Below, in pieces: positions 43,939-54,003 of a stretch of DNA of 64,000 nucleotides (its first letter is position 1; each line of letters starts with the position of its first letter). Source of the DNA: Rhynchopus sp. YZ270_cl-10 (Eukaryota; Euglenozoa; Diplonemea; Diplonemida; Diplonemidae). Where the stretch lies: contig OZ037834.1 of the NCBI GenBank assembly GCA_964035575.1, forward strand, positions 899,598 through 963,597, read 5' to 3'. A program made the position numbers and the translations under genes. Under the pieces are notes generated by a model, which made no database searches, had not been told where the DNA came from, and worked only from the letters and a program-made list of their open reading frames with translations.

Positions 43939-46764
43939 CTGCAGAAGGTGTCTGACTCGCAGGCTGGACTGACATTACTCCGTCAGTGCGAGGGGTTTGC
44001 ACGCATGGTTTTCTACATGAGAGCCATTGGTCACGCGTGCACCCACAAGTACCTCAGCCAGTACGACAAGGAGGTAGACGCTGCCCTGGCCGCGCTTTTT
44101 GGTGATGAGGATGGAGGCCTGCCGGAAGAAGCACGGAGACAGGCCGCACTGCCATGTAGGGTAGGGGGCATGGGCGTGCGCCGCATCCGCGACCACTGGA
44201 CTGCAGCAGCCATGGGAGCAAGGAGCGGCCTGCACCAACTGTGCACCGAACTGGACCCCAGCTTCACCTGGGACGCCGAAGGATGGGAACGGACGGCAAC
44301 GCTGTACAACGAGCAAGTGGCTGAAGGTGCTAGGATTGACCCCAAGCTGCAGCCAGCCGTCCCCCTGCGTCAACGTGATCTGTCTGCAGGGATCCTGGAG
44401 GAACAATTGCGGGACCTCTTCGTCAAGGGTGATGCGTACGACAAGGCGCGTCTCAATTCTCTGGCCCTCCCCCAAGCAGGGTCCTGGCTTACTGCACCCC
44501 CCACCTGGGAGCACTACATCCCTCCGATTGCATTCAAGGCCGCAGCCAGACTCCGCCTCCACCTCCCCATATACGCGGAGGGTGTCTCATGCAGGCAATG
44601 CAACCAGCCCATGGACACCAGGGGGGACCACATCTTCGCCTGCAGAATGGGTGGGCATCGTATACTGCGACATAACTCAGTACGCGATTATGTGTATGGA
44701 GCAGCAAATGAGGCAGGTCTGAGCCCCATCCTGGAACCCAACCACCTCATCCTGGGCAACAACAAGCCCGCTGACATTCTGCTGTCCACAGGGGTCGGGG
44801 AGTCGAGAGGACGAGCTATCGATGTGACTGTGTGGACGCCGACGTCAGCGTCGATGGTGCAGGGTGCCGCAGTCGCGAAGGGGTACGCGGCGACGAAGGC
44901 GGAAACTGCCAAGAGGAAGAAGCATGGTGACGCGTGTGCGGCGGAGCGGCTGGCGTTCACACCCTTCGCCCTGGAGACCACAGGAGGTCTGGGACCCGCG
45001 GCGGCGTCGATATGGCAGCAGATGCTCCGTTTCGCAGCGGACAGGAAGCTTGGGAACAGAGTGGAGATGTCACAGAGGTGGAATTGGGGGCTAGGGACGA
45101 CGCTGCAGCGACAGATCGGGAAGGCCGCGACGGATCGAGGGTCTCTGACTGGTTGCCTGAGGGGTCCTCTGCGAGAGCGTGTGGACTTAGATCCCACCGT
45201 CGACCCGGAAGAGGGGGACTTGATACGCTTGCCCCCCGACCATCTACCTAACCTGGAAGTGACAGACGACCACCAGGGAGACATCAGGGTGAGTGCGGAG
45301 GAGGAGCCAGAGACAGGCAACGAGAAGGAAACGGCGCCAGAGACAGCAGCACAGGACCCAACCCCCCACAGCGAACTGGAGGCCAACTTGGTGAAGTGGG
45401 GGCTGTCCCGACCGCAGGTGCCCGTGCCGTTCCGAGTAGGAGACTGTGCGTTCGACGCAGTGTGCTGGTCAGTGCGGAGCTGGAAGGTGGTGACATCGTC
45501 GACCCTTCGGTCCCTGGCGGTGGAGAGAGTGAAGAGAGATGCTGACCTGGCGAGAAATGCGATGCCCGACCTCGCGACCTGGGTGCGATGGATGAGCCTG
45601 GCAGGGAACAGGGATCGCAGGTCGTGGGCGGACCAGACAGCACTGGCGGGTCTGGCACGGGCTTTGCAGGTAGTCATTGTGGCGGTCGTGTCATCGGACT
45701 CTAAGGTGCACATCCATAGACCAGCCAGCAAGTCGAACGGGGCCGTAGCAGTGCTGCACACAGGAGCTCACGAGGCTGGCCACTTCTCGCCGTTATGCAT
45801 GACAGACAACACGTTTGCATATCTGCGAAGCCTTGCCCCCGACACCCCCCTTCCAGAGATGCAGTGCCACAGCACCGGAGCGCTGTCACGGATGGAGGAG
45901 CGCCCGGGGAGACAGGGGGAATTGCTCACGTGCGAAAACTGCGCACTCATCACCGAATGTAGTGTCCCCCACTGGTTTTGTAGTTCCTGCGAGCGCACAT
46001 GGTGTGAGGGATGTGGGAGCGCCAACGCAAAGTGTGTGCTGAGGGCAAAGCCAGTTCAGCCAGTTCAGCCAGTTCAGCCGACAACATCGCAGACAGTGGG
46101 AGGTAGCTACTACAACAGCAACCCAGCTCCCCCACAGGACGCGGCAACGGAGGTGAAGGAGGAGGTTATGGATGAGGAGGATTCCGCCGACTGCGCCGAC
46201 CACGACACCACCATGGACAACAACACCGCAACCGCAGCAGAATCCTTCGTCTGGGGGCCATCAGAGCAGAGCTACAACACCACACCAACAGCTCTGACTG
46301 GTGACCACCACTTGGGTTCAGCGAAGACTGGTGGATGGACGGCTAAGTCCCACGCGGAAAGAAGGACGAAGCTGACCACCCTTGGGACTTCGCGGCGGGC
46401 GCAGGGGAACCACACTCGTCGCTCCGGTGTAGTGGAGGACAGGTCTGCGGAGACCACAGCAAGGCGGCCTTCTCCCCCTATCTCGCGAGGGTCGGATGTG
46501 GAGGCGAAAGGGTTAGTCCCACACAGCCAGAAGGAAGGGGACAGGGTGCCGAGAAATGTCGAAGAGTGGGCGGACTGCTTCTTCCCCAGGGGAGGGACCA
46601 GGCGAGAGGGAATGACTCCCTTGGCACCGGAGGTGGCGTACGAGGCGCTGGACGCGTGGTGGGATCAGCGGGAGGAGCTGGGGCGCGTCGGAGGACGGCA
46701 GACGAGTCAGTACGGGGCGCTTAGGGCGGTCCTGGTGCTGATGATGGAGGCGACCTTCAAATAG
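43936..46764 (+). CDS. LINE ORF remnant: RLE, OTU protease, zinc module
   Basis: About 942 residues, stop TAG at 46762. In order: RT thumb region; zinc knuckle CRQCNQPM...GDHIFACRMGGHRILRHNSV; RLE core NNKPADILLSTG and RAIDVTVW; OTU protease FRVGDCAFDAVCWSV to EAGHFSPL; treble-clef cluster CENCALI...WFCSSCERTWCEGC; then a polar tail ending in a short conserved-looking helix (TPLAPEVAYEALDAWWDQRE). The frame upstream of 43936 belongs to the preceding fragment and is not part of this element. The ATG at 43936 is formed by the poly(A) junction and is fortuitous. Confidence 0.82.
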
Positions 46765-47587
46765 AAGGGCCTCGCGATTGGTTGTGATTGTGGTTTATGT
46801 GGGCACTGTTGCCCTTCCCTTCTCTGTTATTTTCCCCCACCCCAACTTTTGTGTGTAGCAACACCTGTTTAGTTCCCTGTTTCCTTTTTACCCCCAACCC
46901 CTCCCATTAGATACATGTGTGTAATCCCCCTGGTGTCAAGCCCCTTGTATGTAAATTCCAAATCTTCCCCCTCACAGAAAACGTCAGGAGTAAGCCAAGG
47001 AGGCGGTTTGTCTGTGGGCGTCGGCCTAGGAGTAAGCGACGGAGATTTTTTCCCCCACCCCATCCCCTACGAGTTCCATGGGGGGTCGCTACTGGCGTTA
47101 ATCATCCAAACAAAAAAGACTACAAGAGACAAAACAAAAGTAACAAGAAAGGAACTTCGTATTGTAAAAAGAAAGCCCCATCCCGCCCCTTCCTCCCCTC
47201 CAGAACCAGCTGGGCACCAATACTGGAAATACAGCAAAACCACACAGACTGGACAGTCTATATTCACCCCTGCCTCTCCCGTGTTAATGTTCACCCCTCC
47301 TTTATCCCAAATTGTCATAGAGCTAAATATAGTTGTATGCCTCGCTTCGCTCGGCAAACAACGATACATAATAGGGCGACATGCTGATGACAAATATCTC
47401 CCTTGTTTAATTCACTTTTGTGCCTCGTTCTAACTAAACCGGCACATGTACTGATTGTAAGACTTTTGGCCCTCGCTTCGCTCGGACCAAGCGCCTTTCA
47501 TGTGCATTATAAACGTACCCCCCTTGCCCTGTCCAGTTTGATGTGGAACAAAAAAAAGTCGAGCCTAGGGCTAAGTTGAACAACACC

Positions 47588-47614
<27 letters not shown>
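43937..47614 (+). mobile_element. Second RLE-type LINE, 5'-truncated, with poly(A)
   Basis: Starts just downstream of the RT palm (LQKVSDSQAGLTLLRQCEGF) and has one long frame to 46764, an ~820-bp 3' UTR and a 27-A tail (47588-47614). It is clearly related to, but well diverged from, the LINE at 36850 (shared MVFYMR, DPSFTWD, GDHIFAC, GDCAFDA). Its 3' UTR carries two CCTCGCTTCGCTCGG palindromes (47340, 47471). No target duplication could be read, because both flanks are other repeats. Confidence 0.83.
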
Positions 47615-47619
<5 letters not shown>

Positions 47620-47759
47620 CTACATTTGCATGGCAGGCGGTGCTACAGCAGGACTTTTCCACCTCTTACCCTCACTTTCATCTGGAAAGGGTTATCCACT
47701 GTGCTTTATTTCCCCATCGCGTTTCCTTCCCACCACCCTCACAACAAAAACTCTAAGCC

Positions 47760-47793
<34 letters not shown>
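47615..47793 (+). other. Short unidentified segment ending in 30-A run
   Basis: About 150 bp of non-repeat sequence followed by A30 (47764-47793). The layout suggests the 3' end of another truncated retro-copy inserted next to the LINE. The source is not recognised. Confidence 0.4.
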
Positions 47794-47794
<1 letters not shown>

Positions 47795-47962
47795 GCAACG
47801 CATGCAACGCAACGCAACCGATGCGTACGTTACGATCTGTGTGCAACGCACGCAACGCAACCGATGCGTACGTTACGATCTGTATGCAACGCACGCAACG
47901 CAACCGATGTGTACGTTACGATCTGTATGCAACGAACGCAACGCAACCAACGCAACGAGTGG
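47794..47962. repeat. Minisatellite, ~43-bp unit, three copies
   Basis: Units read CAACCGATGCGTACGTTACG, then ATCTGTATGCAACGCACG, with the sub-motif CGCAACG repeated inside. Copies begin at about 47816, 47859 and 47902 and decay into CAACGCAACGAGTGG at the right. Confidence 0.88.
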
Positions 47963-48269
47963 TTACAAACCCCCACGCATGGTTCTCACAGCGCGCTGGC
48001 ACGTTTCCCAAGCCGCAAACCCGGTTACCCGCCTGAAAAACCGGGTTTCTGGCCAAAACGCCTGTTTTGCCTGTAGAACCCTGTAGAAGCCTTAAGAAAC
48101 ACGTGTAAAAAAGGGGTACTCGCGACACCCTGGTTTCAGGGTCTGTCAGGGTTTGGAGGTCTTTGCTTCAGAGAAAGTCTCCTAAAAACCTCCTATCTTC
48201 CCAAGAATCCACTTTTTTGACCTCTTTCGAGGTTTAGAGACCTGAAAAAAAATGCCCGAACCCCACCTT

Positions 48270-48332
48270 GGGGGGGGGGGGGGGGGGGGAGGGTGCCTGA
48301 GAGGGGGGGTGGGTGGGTGGGTGGGTGGGAGG
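48270..48332 (+). repeat. G20 run and (GGGT)n tract
   Basis: Twenty consecutive G (48270-48289), then GAGGGTG and GGGGGGG(TGGG)n up to 48329. This is a strong G-quadruplex candidate just upstream of the tRNA array. Confidence 0.9.
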
Positions 48333-48474
48333 TGATCAGCAACCTTAAAGACCTTAACACCGAGTGTTAAGGAATAATCCGGATCCTTTTGTTCACGCAA
48401 CAACGATGGAAAATTTGGTGGCTGCAGGTACACACAAGTACCCCATGTTGATTCTTTGATTTAAGTTAATATGA

Positions 48475-48547
48475 GCCTCCCTAGCTCAGTCGGTAGAGCG
48501 CAAGGCCCTTAACCTTGTGGTCGCGGGTTCGAGCCCCGCGGGAGGTG
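48475..48547 (+). tRNA. tRNA-Lys (CUU), copy 1, with C33
   Basis: Cloverleaf is complete: acceptor GCCTCCC/GGGAGGT, D-arm, anticodon stem CAAGG/CCTTG, T-arm GCGGG TTCGAGC CCCGC. The loop is CCCTTAA, so the anticodon is CTT and position 33 is C instead of U. The second copy (53538-53610, opposite strand) has the same loop. A T-run follows within a few bases. Confidence 0.95.
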
Positions 48548-48766
48548 CTTTTTGTATTGATACCTGAATTTTTCTGGATTTTTTTTATTTGTGAGAAAAC
48601 ATGGTGTGTCGGCCGTCGTGCAATGAGCCCGCCATCGTGCGAAATCGTGCCCAAAAATTTTTTTTGGTGGTCACAATTGCGATGATTTTTGGTGACCACG
48701 CAAGTGATCACTAACGTGTCGTTAAACAAAGTACAAGCTTCGTCCTAAGTACTGACAGGTAATTAA

Positions 48767-48848
48767 GCGGACGTACCCAAGTGGTTACGGGGCTCGCCTG
48801 CTAAGCGAGTGTGCTCTGCATGCGCAAGTTCGAACCTTGCCGTTCGCG
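48767..48848 (+). tRNA. tRNA-Ser (GCU)
   Basis: Type II tRNA with a long variable arm. Anticodon stem CTCGC/GCGAG, loop CTGCTAA (anticodon GCT, U33). Acceptor GCGGACG/CGTTCGC with G73; T-arm GCAAG TTCGAAC CTTGC. Followed by TTTTT. Confidence 0.95.
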
Positions 48849-49104
48849 TTTTTTATACACTGCATCGATCCCTTTTTTCATTCTGTTCTGAACTTTTTCA
48901 AACTCAAAAAAAAAACCTGACAAAATCTGTTTTATCTTCAGGTCAAGAATCTTCAAGTTATGTCAGCATCCAAAGATGTTTGGTTTTTTTGGTGGGACAA
49001 CCTTGGAAATCCTGAAAAATAGTTCCAACATCAAGATGACACACAATGTGGATTTTTAGCTCAAAATTAAAAAATAGAGTCAAAAACTCAAAAAAATGAA
49101 AAAT

Positions 49105-49177
49105 CTCCTCCTGTTGGGTTCGAACCAACGACCTGCAGGTTAACAGCCTGACGCGCTACCGACTGCGCCAAGGAGGA
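49105..49177 (-). tRNA. tRNA-Asn (GUU), copy 1
   Basis: Read on the minus strand: acceptor TCCTCCT/AGGAGGA, G73, loop CTGTTAA (anticodon GTT, U33), T-arm GTTGG TTCGAAC CCAAC. The pair 27-43 is a T/C mismatch. Identical to the copy at 54610. Confidence 0.95.
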
Positions 49178-49291
49178 TCTGATTGTTAGCGAAGACAGCA
49201 TTTACATGGGGACCTTATTCAAAACGAAAACACACACAAGGAATGATGGAAACATATGGCCGCGTTACGAAGAGAATGCGAGAGAATTCGT

Positions 49292-49363
49292 GGCTCGGTG
49301 GTCTAGTGGCATGATTCTCGCTTAGGGTGCGAGAGGTCCGGGGTTCAATTCCCCGCCGAGCCC
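49292..49363 (+). tRNA. tRNA-Pro (AGG)
   Basis: Acceptor GGCTCGG/CCGAGCC, C73; anticodon arm TCTCGC TTAGGGT GCGAGA (anticodon AGG, U33; A34 presumably inosine). T-arm CGGGG TTCAATT CCCCG. Followed by TTTTT a few bases later. Confidence 0.95.
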
Positions 49364-49461
49364 TTGTCTTTTTGGATTTTCATTTTTAATTTTTTTTTTC
49401 GTTTGAAACTCCGTGTAGCTTGCACAAAAGTACCCTTTTTGGATTGTGCCTAAGTATCACC

Positions 49462-49533
49462 TCCCCTTTAGTACAGTGGTTAGTATACCTGGCTTTCACC
49501 CAGGCGACCCGGGTTCAAACCCCGGAGGGGGAA
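49462..49533 (+). tRNA. tRNA-Glu (UUC)
   Basis: Acceptor TCCCCTT/AGGGGGA, A73; anticodon arm CCTGG CTTTCAC CCAGG (anticodon TTC, U33); T-arm CCGGG TTCAAAC CCCGG. Confidence 0.95.
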
Positions 49534-49670
49534 TCCTTTTTGATTGCTTTCAAATTTCGGAGCTGTTTTTTGATATTTTCGCATTTCTGAATTTTCAATT
49601 TGGCAAAGTTTTGTGACAAGAAATCTCTGAGAAGAAGGAAATCTAAAAATATTTTGGAATGAATAAAAAG

Positions 49671-49742
49671 TACTCGCGGCGGGGATCGAACCCGCAACCT
49701 CCGGCGTCGGGAACCGACGCGCTTCCATTGCGCCACGCGAGC
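49671..49742 (-). tRNA. tRNA-Arg (CCG) with C33
   Basis: Minus strand: acceptor GCTCGCG/CGCGAGT, A73; anticodon arm TCGGT TCCCGAC GCCGG (anticodon CCG at 34-36, C at 33); T-arm GCGGG TTCGATC CCCGC. Other alignments of the arm leave an unpaired stem. Confidence 0.88.
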
Positions 49743-50814
49743 TTATCTTGTTTCCCAAGATCTCAGATTATGGAGAAGGTTTGGCAGTGTCTAAAAAAGT
49801 TCAAAAAGTGATAAAACAGCCAGTGTCCCTTGGTGCATGACTGGTTGTACTGTGGTGGACCCGTGCACTTTCCATACAGTCCTATGCCAGAAAACCCACA
49901 CACAATGGGTTTGTGGGTTTTCTACATCCACTGTACCTGTGCATAAGATAACCCATCGTGAAACTCCCTTGTGCACCCGACATACCACCCCTGGCCATAT
50001 TGGTCAGGCATATTAGTAAGGGTACCTGGTCAGATCTGACCAGGCACCTGGTCACAGTGACTGGGCACAGTAGGAACCACAGCTGAAATGGGTGGGGGCT
50101 TAAAGCCGTGTTCCAGCATGTGGTTCCTCTTTAGGTCCCAGCATGTAGTACACCCGACATACCACAGCCCAGGCCATATTGGTAAGGCATATTAGTAGGG
50201 GCACCTGGTCACAGTGACTAGGTAGGTGCACAGAGTGGTTCCTAATCGGGCGCACAGGGGGATATTCCTAATCGGGCGCACAGGGGGGTAAGCTAATCGG
50301 GCGCACAGGGGGGTTCCTAATCGGGCGCACAGGGGGGTAAGCTTATCGGGCGCACAGGGGGATATTCCTAATCGGGCGCACAGGGGGGTAAAGCTAACCG
50401 GGCGCACAGGGGGGTCCCTAATCGGGCGCACAGGGGGGTTCCTAATCGGGCGCACAGAGGGGTTGGCCCGCAAACGTGATGTCTCTGACCAGCGCACCGG
50501 CCATACTGATGTGCATGTTTATTTACTGGGAATTTTGTGAAGAAATAAACATGTAAGTCAGGTTGGGTTTATGAACATGTTGTAGTCCCAATTTTTTTTG
50601 CAATTGTGATGGAAGTTGTGACCGAACTGACTTACTCGCAAACTATGTCGAGCAAAAACCCGTATCATCAGACAAGAAATTTTTTTCTCTACTAATAATC
50701 CTTACGCAAGAAAGAGTACATATCATTTCCACTTTTTCGTTTTGAACGAGTTTGTGACCGACCTGAAACTGTCCGAAACATATTGTTTTGCTTTTGCCAA
50801 ACGCAAAAAGAGAG
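49743..50814. other. Non-genic spacer with two repeat families
   Basis: No RNA gene recognised. A ~65-bp phrase (CACCCGACATACCAC...GGCCATATTGGT...GGCATATTAGTA...CACCTGGTCACAGTGACT) occurs at 49975-50070 and again at 50150-50220. The minisatellite at 50221-50470 follows. Confidence 0.6.
50221..50470. repeat. Minisatellite of CTAATCGGGCGCACAGGGGG units
   Basis: About ten units of 21-26 bp with the core TAATCGGGCGCACAGGGG, separated by short variable linkers (GTTC, GATATTC, GTAAGC). The core is constant while linker length varies. Confidence 0.93.
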
Positions 50815-50885
50815 TGCGTAATCCGGGAATCGAACCCGGGCCGACCCCGTGGCGGGGGGCCATTCTACCACTAGACCAATTACGC
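50815..50885 (-). tRNA. tRNA-Gly (GCC) with C33
   Basis: Minus strand: acceptor GCGTAAT/ATTACGC, A73; anticodon arm GCCCC CCGCCAC GGGGT (anticodon GCC; C33); T-arm CCGGG TTCGATT CCCGG, four-base variable loop as usual for Gly-GCC. Confidence 0.93.
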
Positions 50886-51001
50886 TACGATATTAGTCGA
50901 AATTGTGCTCGAGTTGCCGCTCGTTGCATGTTTGAAAAATATTTCACAATATCCCAGGAAATAAAACCCTTTCTGAGATCCCAATAAGTGGGAATATTCA
51001 A

Positions 51002-51073
51002 GCGGTTATGGTTTAGTGGTTAGAACACCCGTTTGTGGCACGGGAGACCCGAGTTCAATTCTCGGTAACCGCT
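51002..51073 (+). tRNA. tRNA-His (GUG)
   Basis: Acceptor GCGGTTA/TAACCGC; anticodon arm CCCGT TTGTGGC ACGGG (anticodon GTG, U33); T-arm CCGAG TTCAATT CTCGG. Position 73 reads T, within the start of the terminator run. Confidence 0.95.
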
Positions 51074-51160
51074 TTTTTAGCTGTGCAATCAACCATTTTC
51101 ATTTTTTCCAACTCCAAAAATATGCAGGCCACATAAAAAATACTATTGCCTAAAGACATG

Positions 51161-51232
51161 GACCGTGTGGCTCAATGGAAGAGCGCCTGACCACGGATCA
51201 GGCGGTTGCAGGTTCGAGTCCTGCCACGGTTG
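51161..51232 (+). tRNA. tRNA-Arg (ACG) with C33
   Basis: Acceptor GACCGTG/CACGGTT, G73; anticodon arm CCTGA CCACGGA TCAGG (anticodon ACG; C33). T-arm GCAGG TTCGAGT CCTGC. Stem pairing is perfect, so the position-33 assignment is secure. Confidence 0.95.
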
Positions 51233-51321
51233 CTTCTTTTTTTGGGCAATTTGAACAATTTCAAATTTTTTTTATTTTGAAATTGCCCCCCACAAAGAAA
51301 ACACTTTGCATGAAAGTAACA

Positions 51322-51393
51322 GCACTTATGGTATAACGGTTAGTATTCTCGCCTTCCAAGCGAGCGGCCCGGGTTCGACTCCCGGTAAGTGCA
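51322..51393 (+). tRNA. tRNA-Gly (UCC)
   Basis: Acceptor GCACTTA/TAAGTGC, A73; anticodon arm CTCGC CTTCCAA GCGAG (anticodon TCC, U33); T-arm CCGGG TTCGACT CCCGG. T-run downstream. Confidence 0.95.
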
Positions 51394-51663
51394 GTTCTTT
51401 TTTTTAGGAGGAAGTAAAATTTTCATGTTCAGAAAAAAATTCTGAAATGTCAGCTTTTCAAAGAATTTCCAGTTTTCAAGTTTTTCCCAAGATTTTTTAA
51501 GGTTCTTCTGGATGGGTTGACTGCCAAAAAATCCAAAATTCCTGGGAGACCCCTTCCCACTGGACCCAAATTTGTATCTGTTGTTCCACTGTGATTTCAC
51601 TTGACACCAACCTCACTTTTTTGTGTTTTCAAAAAAGTTCAAAAAAACAATGTTCAAAAAGTT

Positions 51664-51736
51664 AACCCCGTGCGGGACTCGAACCCGCAACCTTTGGATT
51701 CGAAGTCCAACGCGCTATCCATTGCGCCAACGGGGC
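51664..51736 (-). tRNA. tRNA-Arg (UCG)
   Basis: Minus strand: acceptor GCCCCGT/ACGGGGT, T73; anticodon arm TTGGA CTTCGAA TCCAA (anticodon TCG, U33); T-arm GCGGG TTCGAGT CCCGC. Confidence 0.93.
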
Positions 51737-51798
51737 CTGATTTGATTTTCATCAGAAAAGAAACGAAACAATGAATGTAAGCCCTGTACAAAAAAGAA

Positions 51799-51870
51799 TT
51801 CCCCGGCCGGGAATTGAACCCGGGTCTTCCGCGTGACAGGCGGAAATACTGACCTCTATACTACCGAGGA
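51799..51870 (-). tRNA. tRNA-Asp (GUC)
   Basis: Minus strand: acceptor TCCTCGG/CCGGGGA, A73; anticodon arm TCCGC CTGTCAC GCGGA (anticodon GTC, U33); T-arm CCGGG TTCAATT CCCGG. Confidence 0.95.
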
Positions 51871-51968
51871 TACAATCTTCACTCTGATTTAATTTCGCGC
51901 ATCAAAATGGTCTAAAATGAGCACAGAAACGACGAAAATGCACGAAAATTCGTGAACAAAAAATGAAT

Positions 51969-52050
51969 CGCAGTCGGCAGGACTTGAACCTGCGCGGGCA
52001 GAGCCCAATGGATTTCTAGTCCACCTCCGTAACCACTTGGATACGACTGC
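51969..52050 (-). tRNA. tRNA-Ser (AGA)
   Basis: Minus strand, type II: acceptor GCAGTCG/CGACTGC, G73; anticodon arm with TGGA CTAGAAA TCCA (anticodon AGA, U33); long variable arm; T-arm GCAGG TTCAAGT CCTGC. Confidence 0.94.
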
Positions 52051-52128
52051 TGTAATTCTCACCGTTCTTTGTTTTTAGGCAGTCATCTGTTTGCAGAAAA
52101 TAATCTGGAACACGAAAACGAAAAAAAA

Positions 52129-52212
52129 TCCTCTCGGCCGGAATCGAACCAGCGACCGCTCGATAACCGAGTATTCTACAGTCGAGCGCTCTACCAATTG
52201 AGCTACGAGAGG
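52129..52212 (-). tRNA. tRNA-Tyr (GUA) with 11-nt intron
   Basis: Minus strand: acceptor CCTCTCG/CGAGAGG, A73. Anticodon stem CTCGA/TCGAG closes a loop CTGTAG-A once an 11-nt intron (AATACTCGGTT) between positions 37 and 38 is removed. T-arm GCTGG TTCGATT CCGGC. Trypanosomatid tRNA-Tyr also carries an 11-nt intron at this site. It is the only intron-containing tRNA in the array. Confidence 0.93.
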
Positions 52213-52336
52213 TTCTACAACTGTCATTGTTTCCACAGAAGCCCATAAAATTTTTTGACTCAAAAATTTTTTTTTGCCACGCAAACCTGTAGAAATTTGC
52301 ACCCCATGTATTTCTTAATGATACGATAATATCAAG

Positions 52337-52409
52337 GCGAGGTTGGCGCAGTCGGGAGCGCGTAGGTCCCATAATCCTAAGGTCGTCAGTTCGATCCTGG
52401 CACCTCGCA
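52337..52409 (+). tRNA. Elongator tRNA-Met (CAU) with C33
   Basis: Acceptor GCGAGGT/ACCTCGC, A73; anticodon arm TAGGT CCCATAA TCCTA (anticodon CAT; C33; U31-U39 mismatch as in animal elongator Met). The T-loop starts TTCGATC, and the first pair is G-C, so it is not the A1-U72 initiator. Confidence 0.92.
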
Positions 52410-52494
52410 CTTTTTTGTGTGTCTTTTTCCTTTGTGTGGGATTTTCAGCAAAATTTCCACCTTCATGCTAAACGCATTGAAGCCCTAAATCATG

Positions 52495-52565
52495 GGCCCT
52501 ATGGTGTAGCGGTAGCACTATGGATTCCAAATCCATCAACGGCGGTTCGATTCCGTCTAGGGTCA
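52495..52565 (+). tRNA. tRNA-Trp (CCA)
   Basis: Acceptor GGCCCTA/TAGGGTC, A73; anticodon arm ATGGA TTCCAAA TCCAT (anticodon CCA, U33). T-run (TTTCTTTTTT) downstream. Confidence 0.93.
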
Positions 52566-52647
52566 TTTCTTTTTTGTCACACTTTCCTTTCTGTGTTGTC
52601 TTGAAAAACTTCTTCGCAGGAGAAACAGCAAAAGCATCTTAATCAGC

Positions 52648-52719
52648 GGCGATTTAGCTCAGTGGCAGAGCATTGGTCTTGTAAACCAAGGGTCGGGGGT
52701 TCGATCCCCCCAGTTGCCT
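52648..52719 (+). tRNA. tRNA-Thr (UGU)
   Basis: Acceptor GGCGATT/AGTTGCC, T73; anticodon arm TTGGT CTTGTAA ACCAA (anticodon TGT, U33); T-arm GGGGG TTCGATC CCCCC. Confidence 0.93.
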
Positions 52720-52930
52720 TTCTATTTTTTGGTGATGTGATGTGATGCGGTTGTGCTGAAGAAGCAGCAACTGAGCACTGGATGTGACAGGCAGGAACGC
52801 AGAAGGGAGATGGCCTGGCCGCTATACTCCAGTACAGGCCCGAGCGAGTGCTCACAGAATGGGCTCCAAAAACCAGCACAGAATGGAATGGCTGGAGACT
52901 TATAGGCTTACTGTAAGGATTTGTTAGGAG

Positions 52931-53149
52931 TGGAAAAAAAAACTCCTGACCCGGGTATTGAATTTTCAGATCATTTTCTCAGTCACAATGCAAGCACAGA
53001 ATGGAAACGAAAAACCAGCACAGAATGGAATGGCTGGAGTCTTATAGCCGTGTTCCATTCTGTGCTTGGTTTTGGTTTCCATTCTGTGCTTGCATTGTGA
53101 CTGAGAAAATGATCCGAAAATTCAATAGCCGGGTCAGGAGTTTTTCCAT
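52931..53149. repeat. Foldback repeat inside the tRNA array
   Basis: Arms of about 78 bp (52931-53009 and 53070-53149) are near-perfect inverted copies: AACTCCTGACCCGG ... TCATTTTCTCAGTCACAATG ... AAGCACAGAATGGAAAC. The phrase AGCACAGAATGGAATGGCTG recurs at 52873, in the spacer (53018) and inverted near 53178. No coding content. Confidence 0.9.
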
Positions 53150-53537
53150 CTGAATTATGGATTGCTAAGGATTTCCCAGCCATTCCATTCTGTGCTGGAT
53201 TCCACCACTCTGTACTGGTGAGTCGCCAAGAAGCGGCAGCTGAGCACACTGGACATGCCCAGAAAGGAGATAAGTTGTGGGGCTGAAACGTGCTATCCCC
53301 AGCAAAAGGGTCTGGCACTTTTCGCGAGTGGAAGCAGTTCACACCTGGTTGAACGCAAAACCTACACCGGTCGGTGGGAGTCCTGTGTTGGTTCGGAAAA
53401 CACATATTTTCACCCAAATTCCACTCTCAACTTGCCAACGAAACAGAACTGAGATCAAGTGGAGGAAATATTTTTTGGTTTTCATTTGCCTCAAAATCTC
53501 AGAAACCTGCAAAATCGTGAACATTCAAAAAGAAAAG

Positions 53538-53610
53538 CACCTCCCGCGGGGCTCGAACCCGCGACCACAAGGTTAAGGGCCTTGCGCTCTACCGACTGAG
53601 CTAGGGAGGC
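53538..53610 (-). tRNA. tRNA-Lys (CUU), copy 2, with C33
   Basis: Same 73-nt sequence as the + strand gene at 48475, including the loop CCCTTAA (C33). Flanks differ, so the copies are dispersed in inverted orientation. Confidence 0.95.
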
Positions 53611-53716
53611 TCACATTCATTTAAACCAAAGAATCATTGTGGGGTGGTCATGCAGAAAAGTCTCTTGTCCTAAATTTGACCACCCCAGAGAAAAGGAAAG
53701 AAGGTAAAACTATTAG

Positions 53717-53789
53717 GCCCGTGTAGCCCAATGGATAAGGCGTTCGCTTCCTAAGCGAAAGATTGTGGGTTCGATCCCCACCATGGGTA
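53717..53789 (+). tRNA. tRNA-Arg (CCU)
   Basis: Acceptor GCCCGTG/CATGGGT, A73; anticodon arm TTCGC TTCCTAA GCGAA (anticodon CCT, U33); T-arm GTGGG TTCGATC CCCAC. Confidence 0.94.
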
Positions 53790-54003
53790 TTCTCTTTTTC
53801 ACTGGGAAGTGAAAATATGGAAAATGATTTTTCAAGATTCTCTCACCATCTTGGGATTTTGGTGACAACAAAGATATGGCAAAATACTTTCACAAAAATG
53901 CACTTTTCCAAACTTCTTCATCTTGGGATTTTGGTGGTCGAAAAGATGTGGAAATAATTTTTCTAAACAATTCCCAAGCAAGAAACTACCTAAATAAAAA
54001 GAG

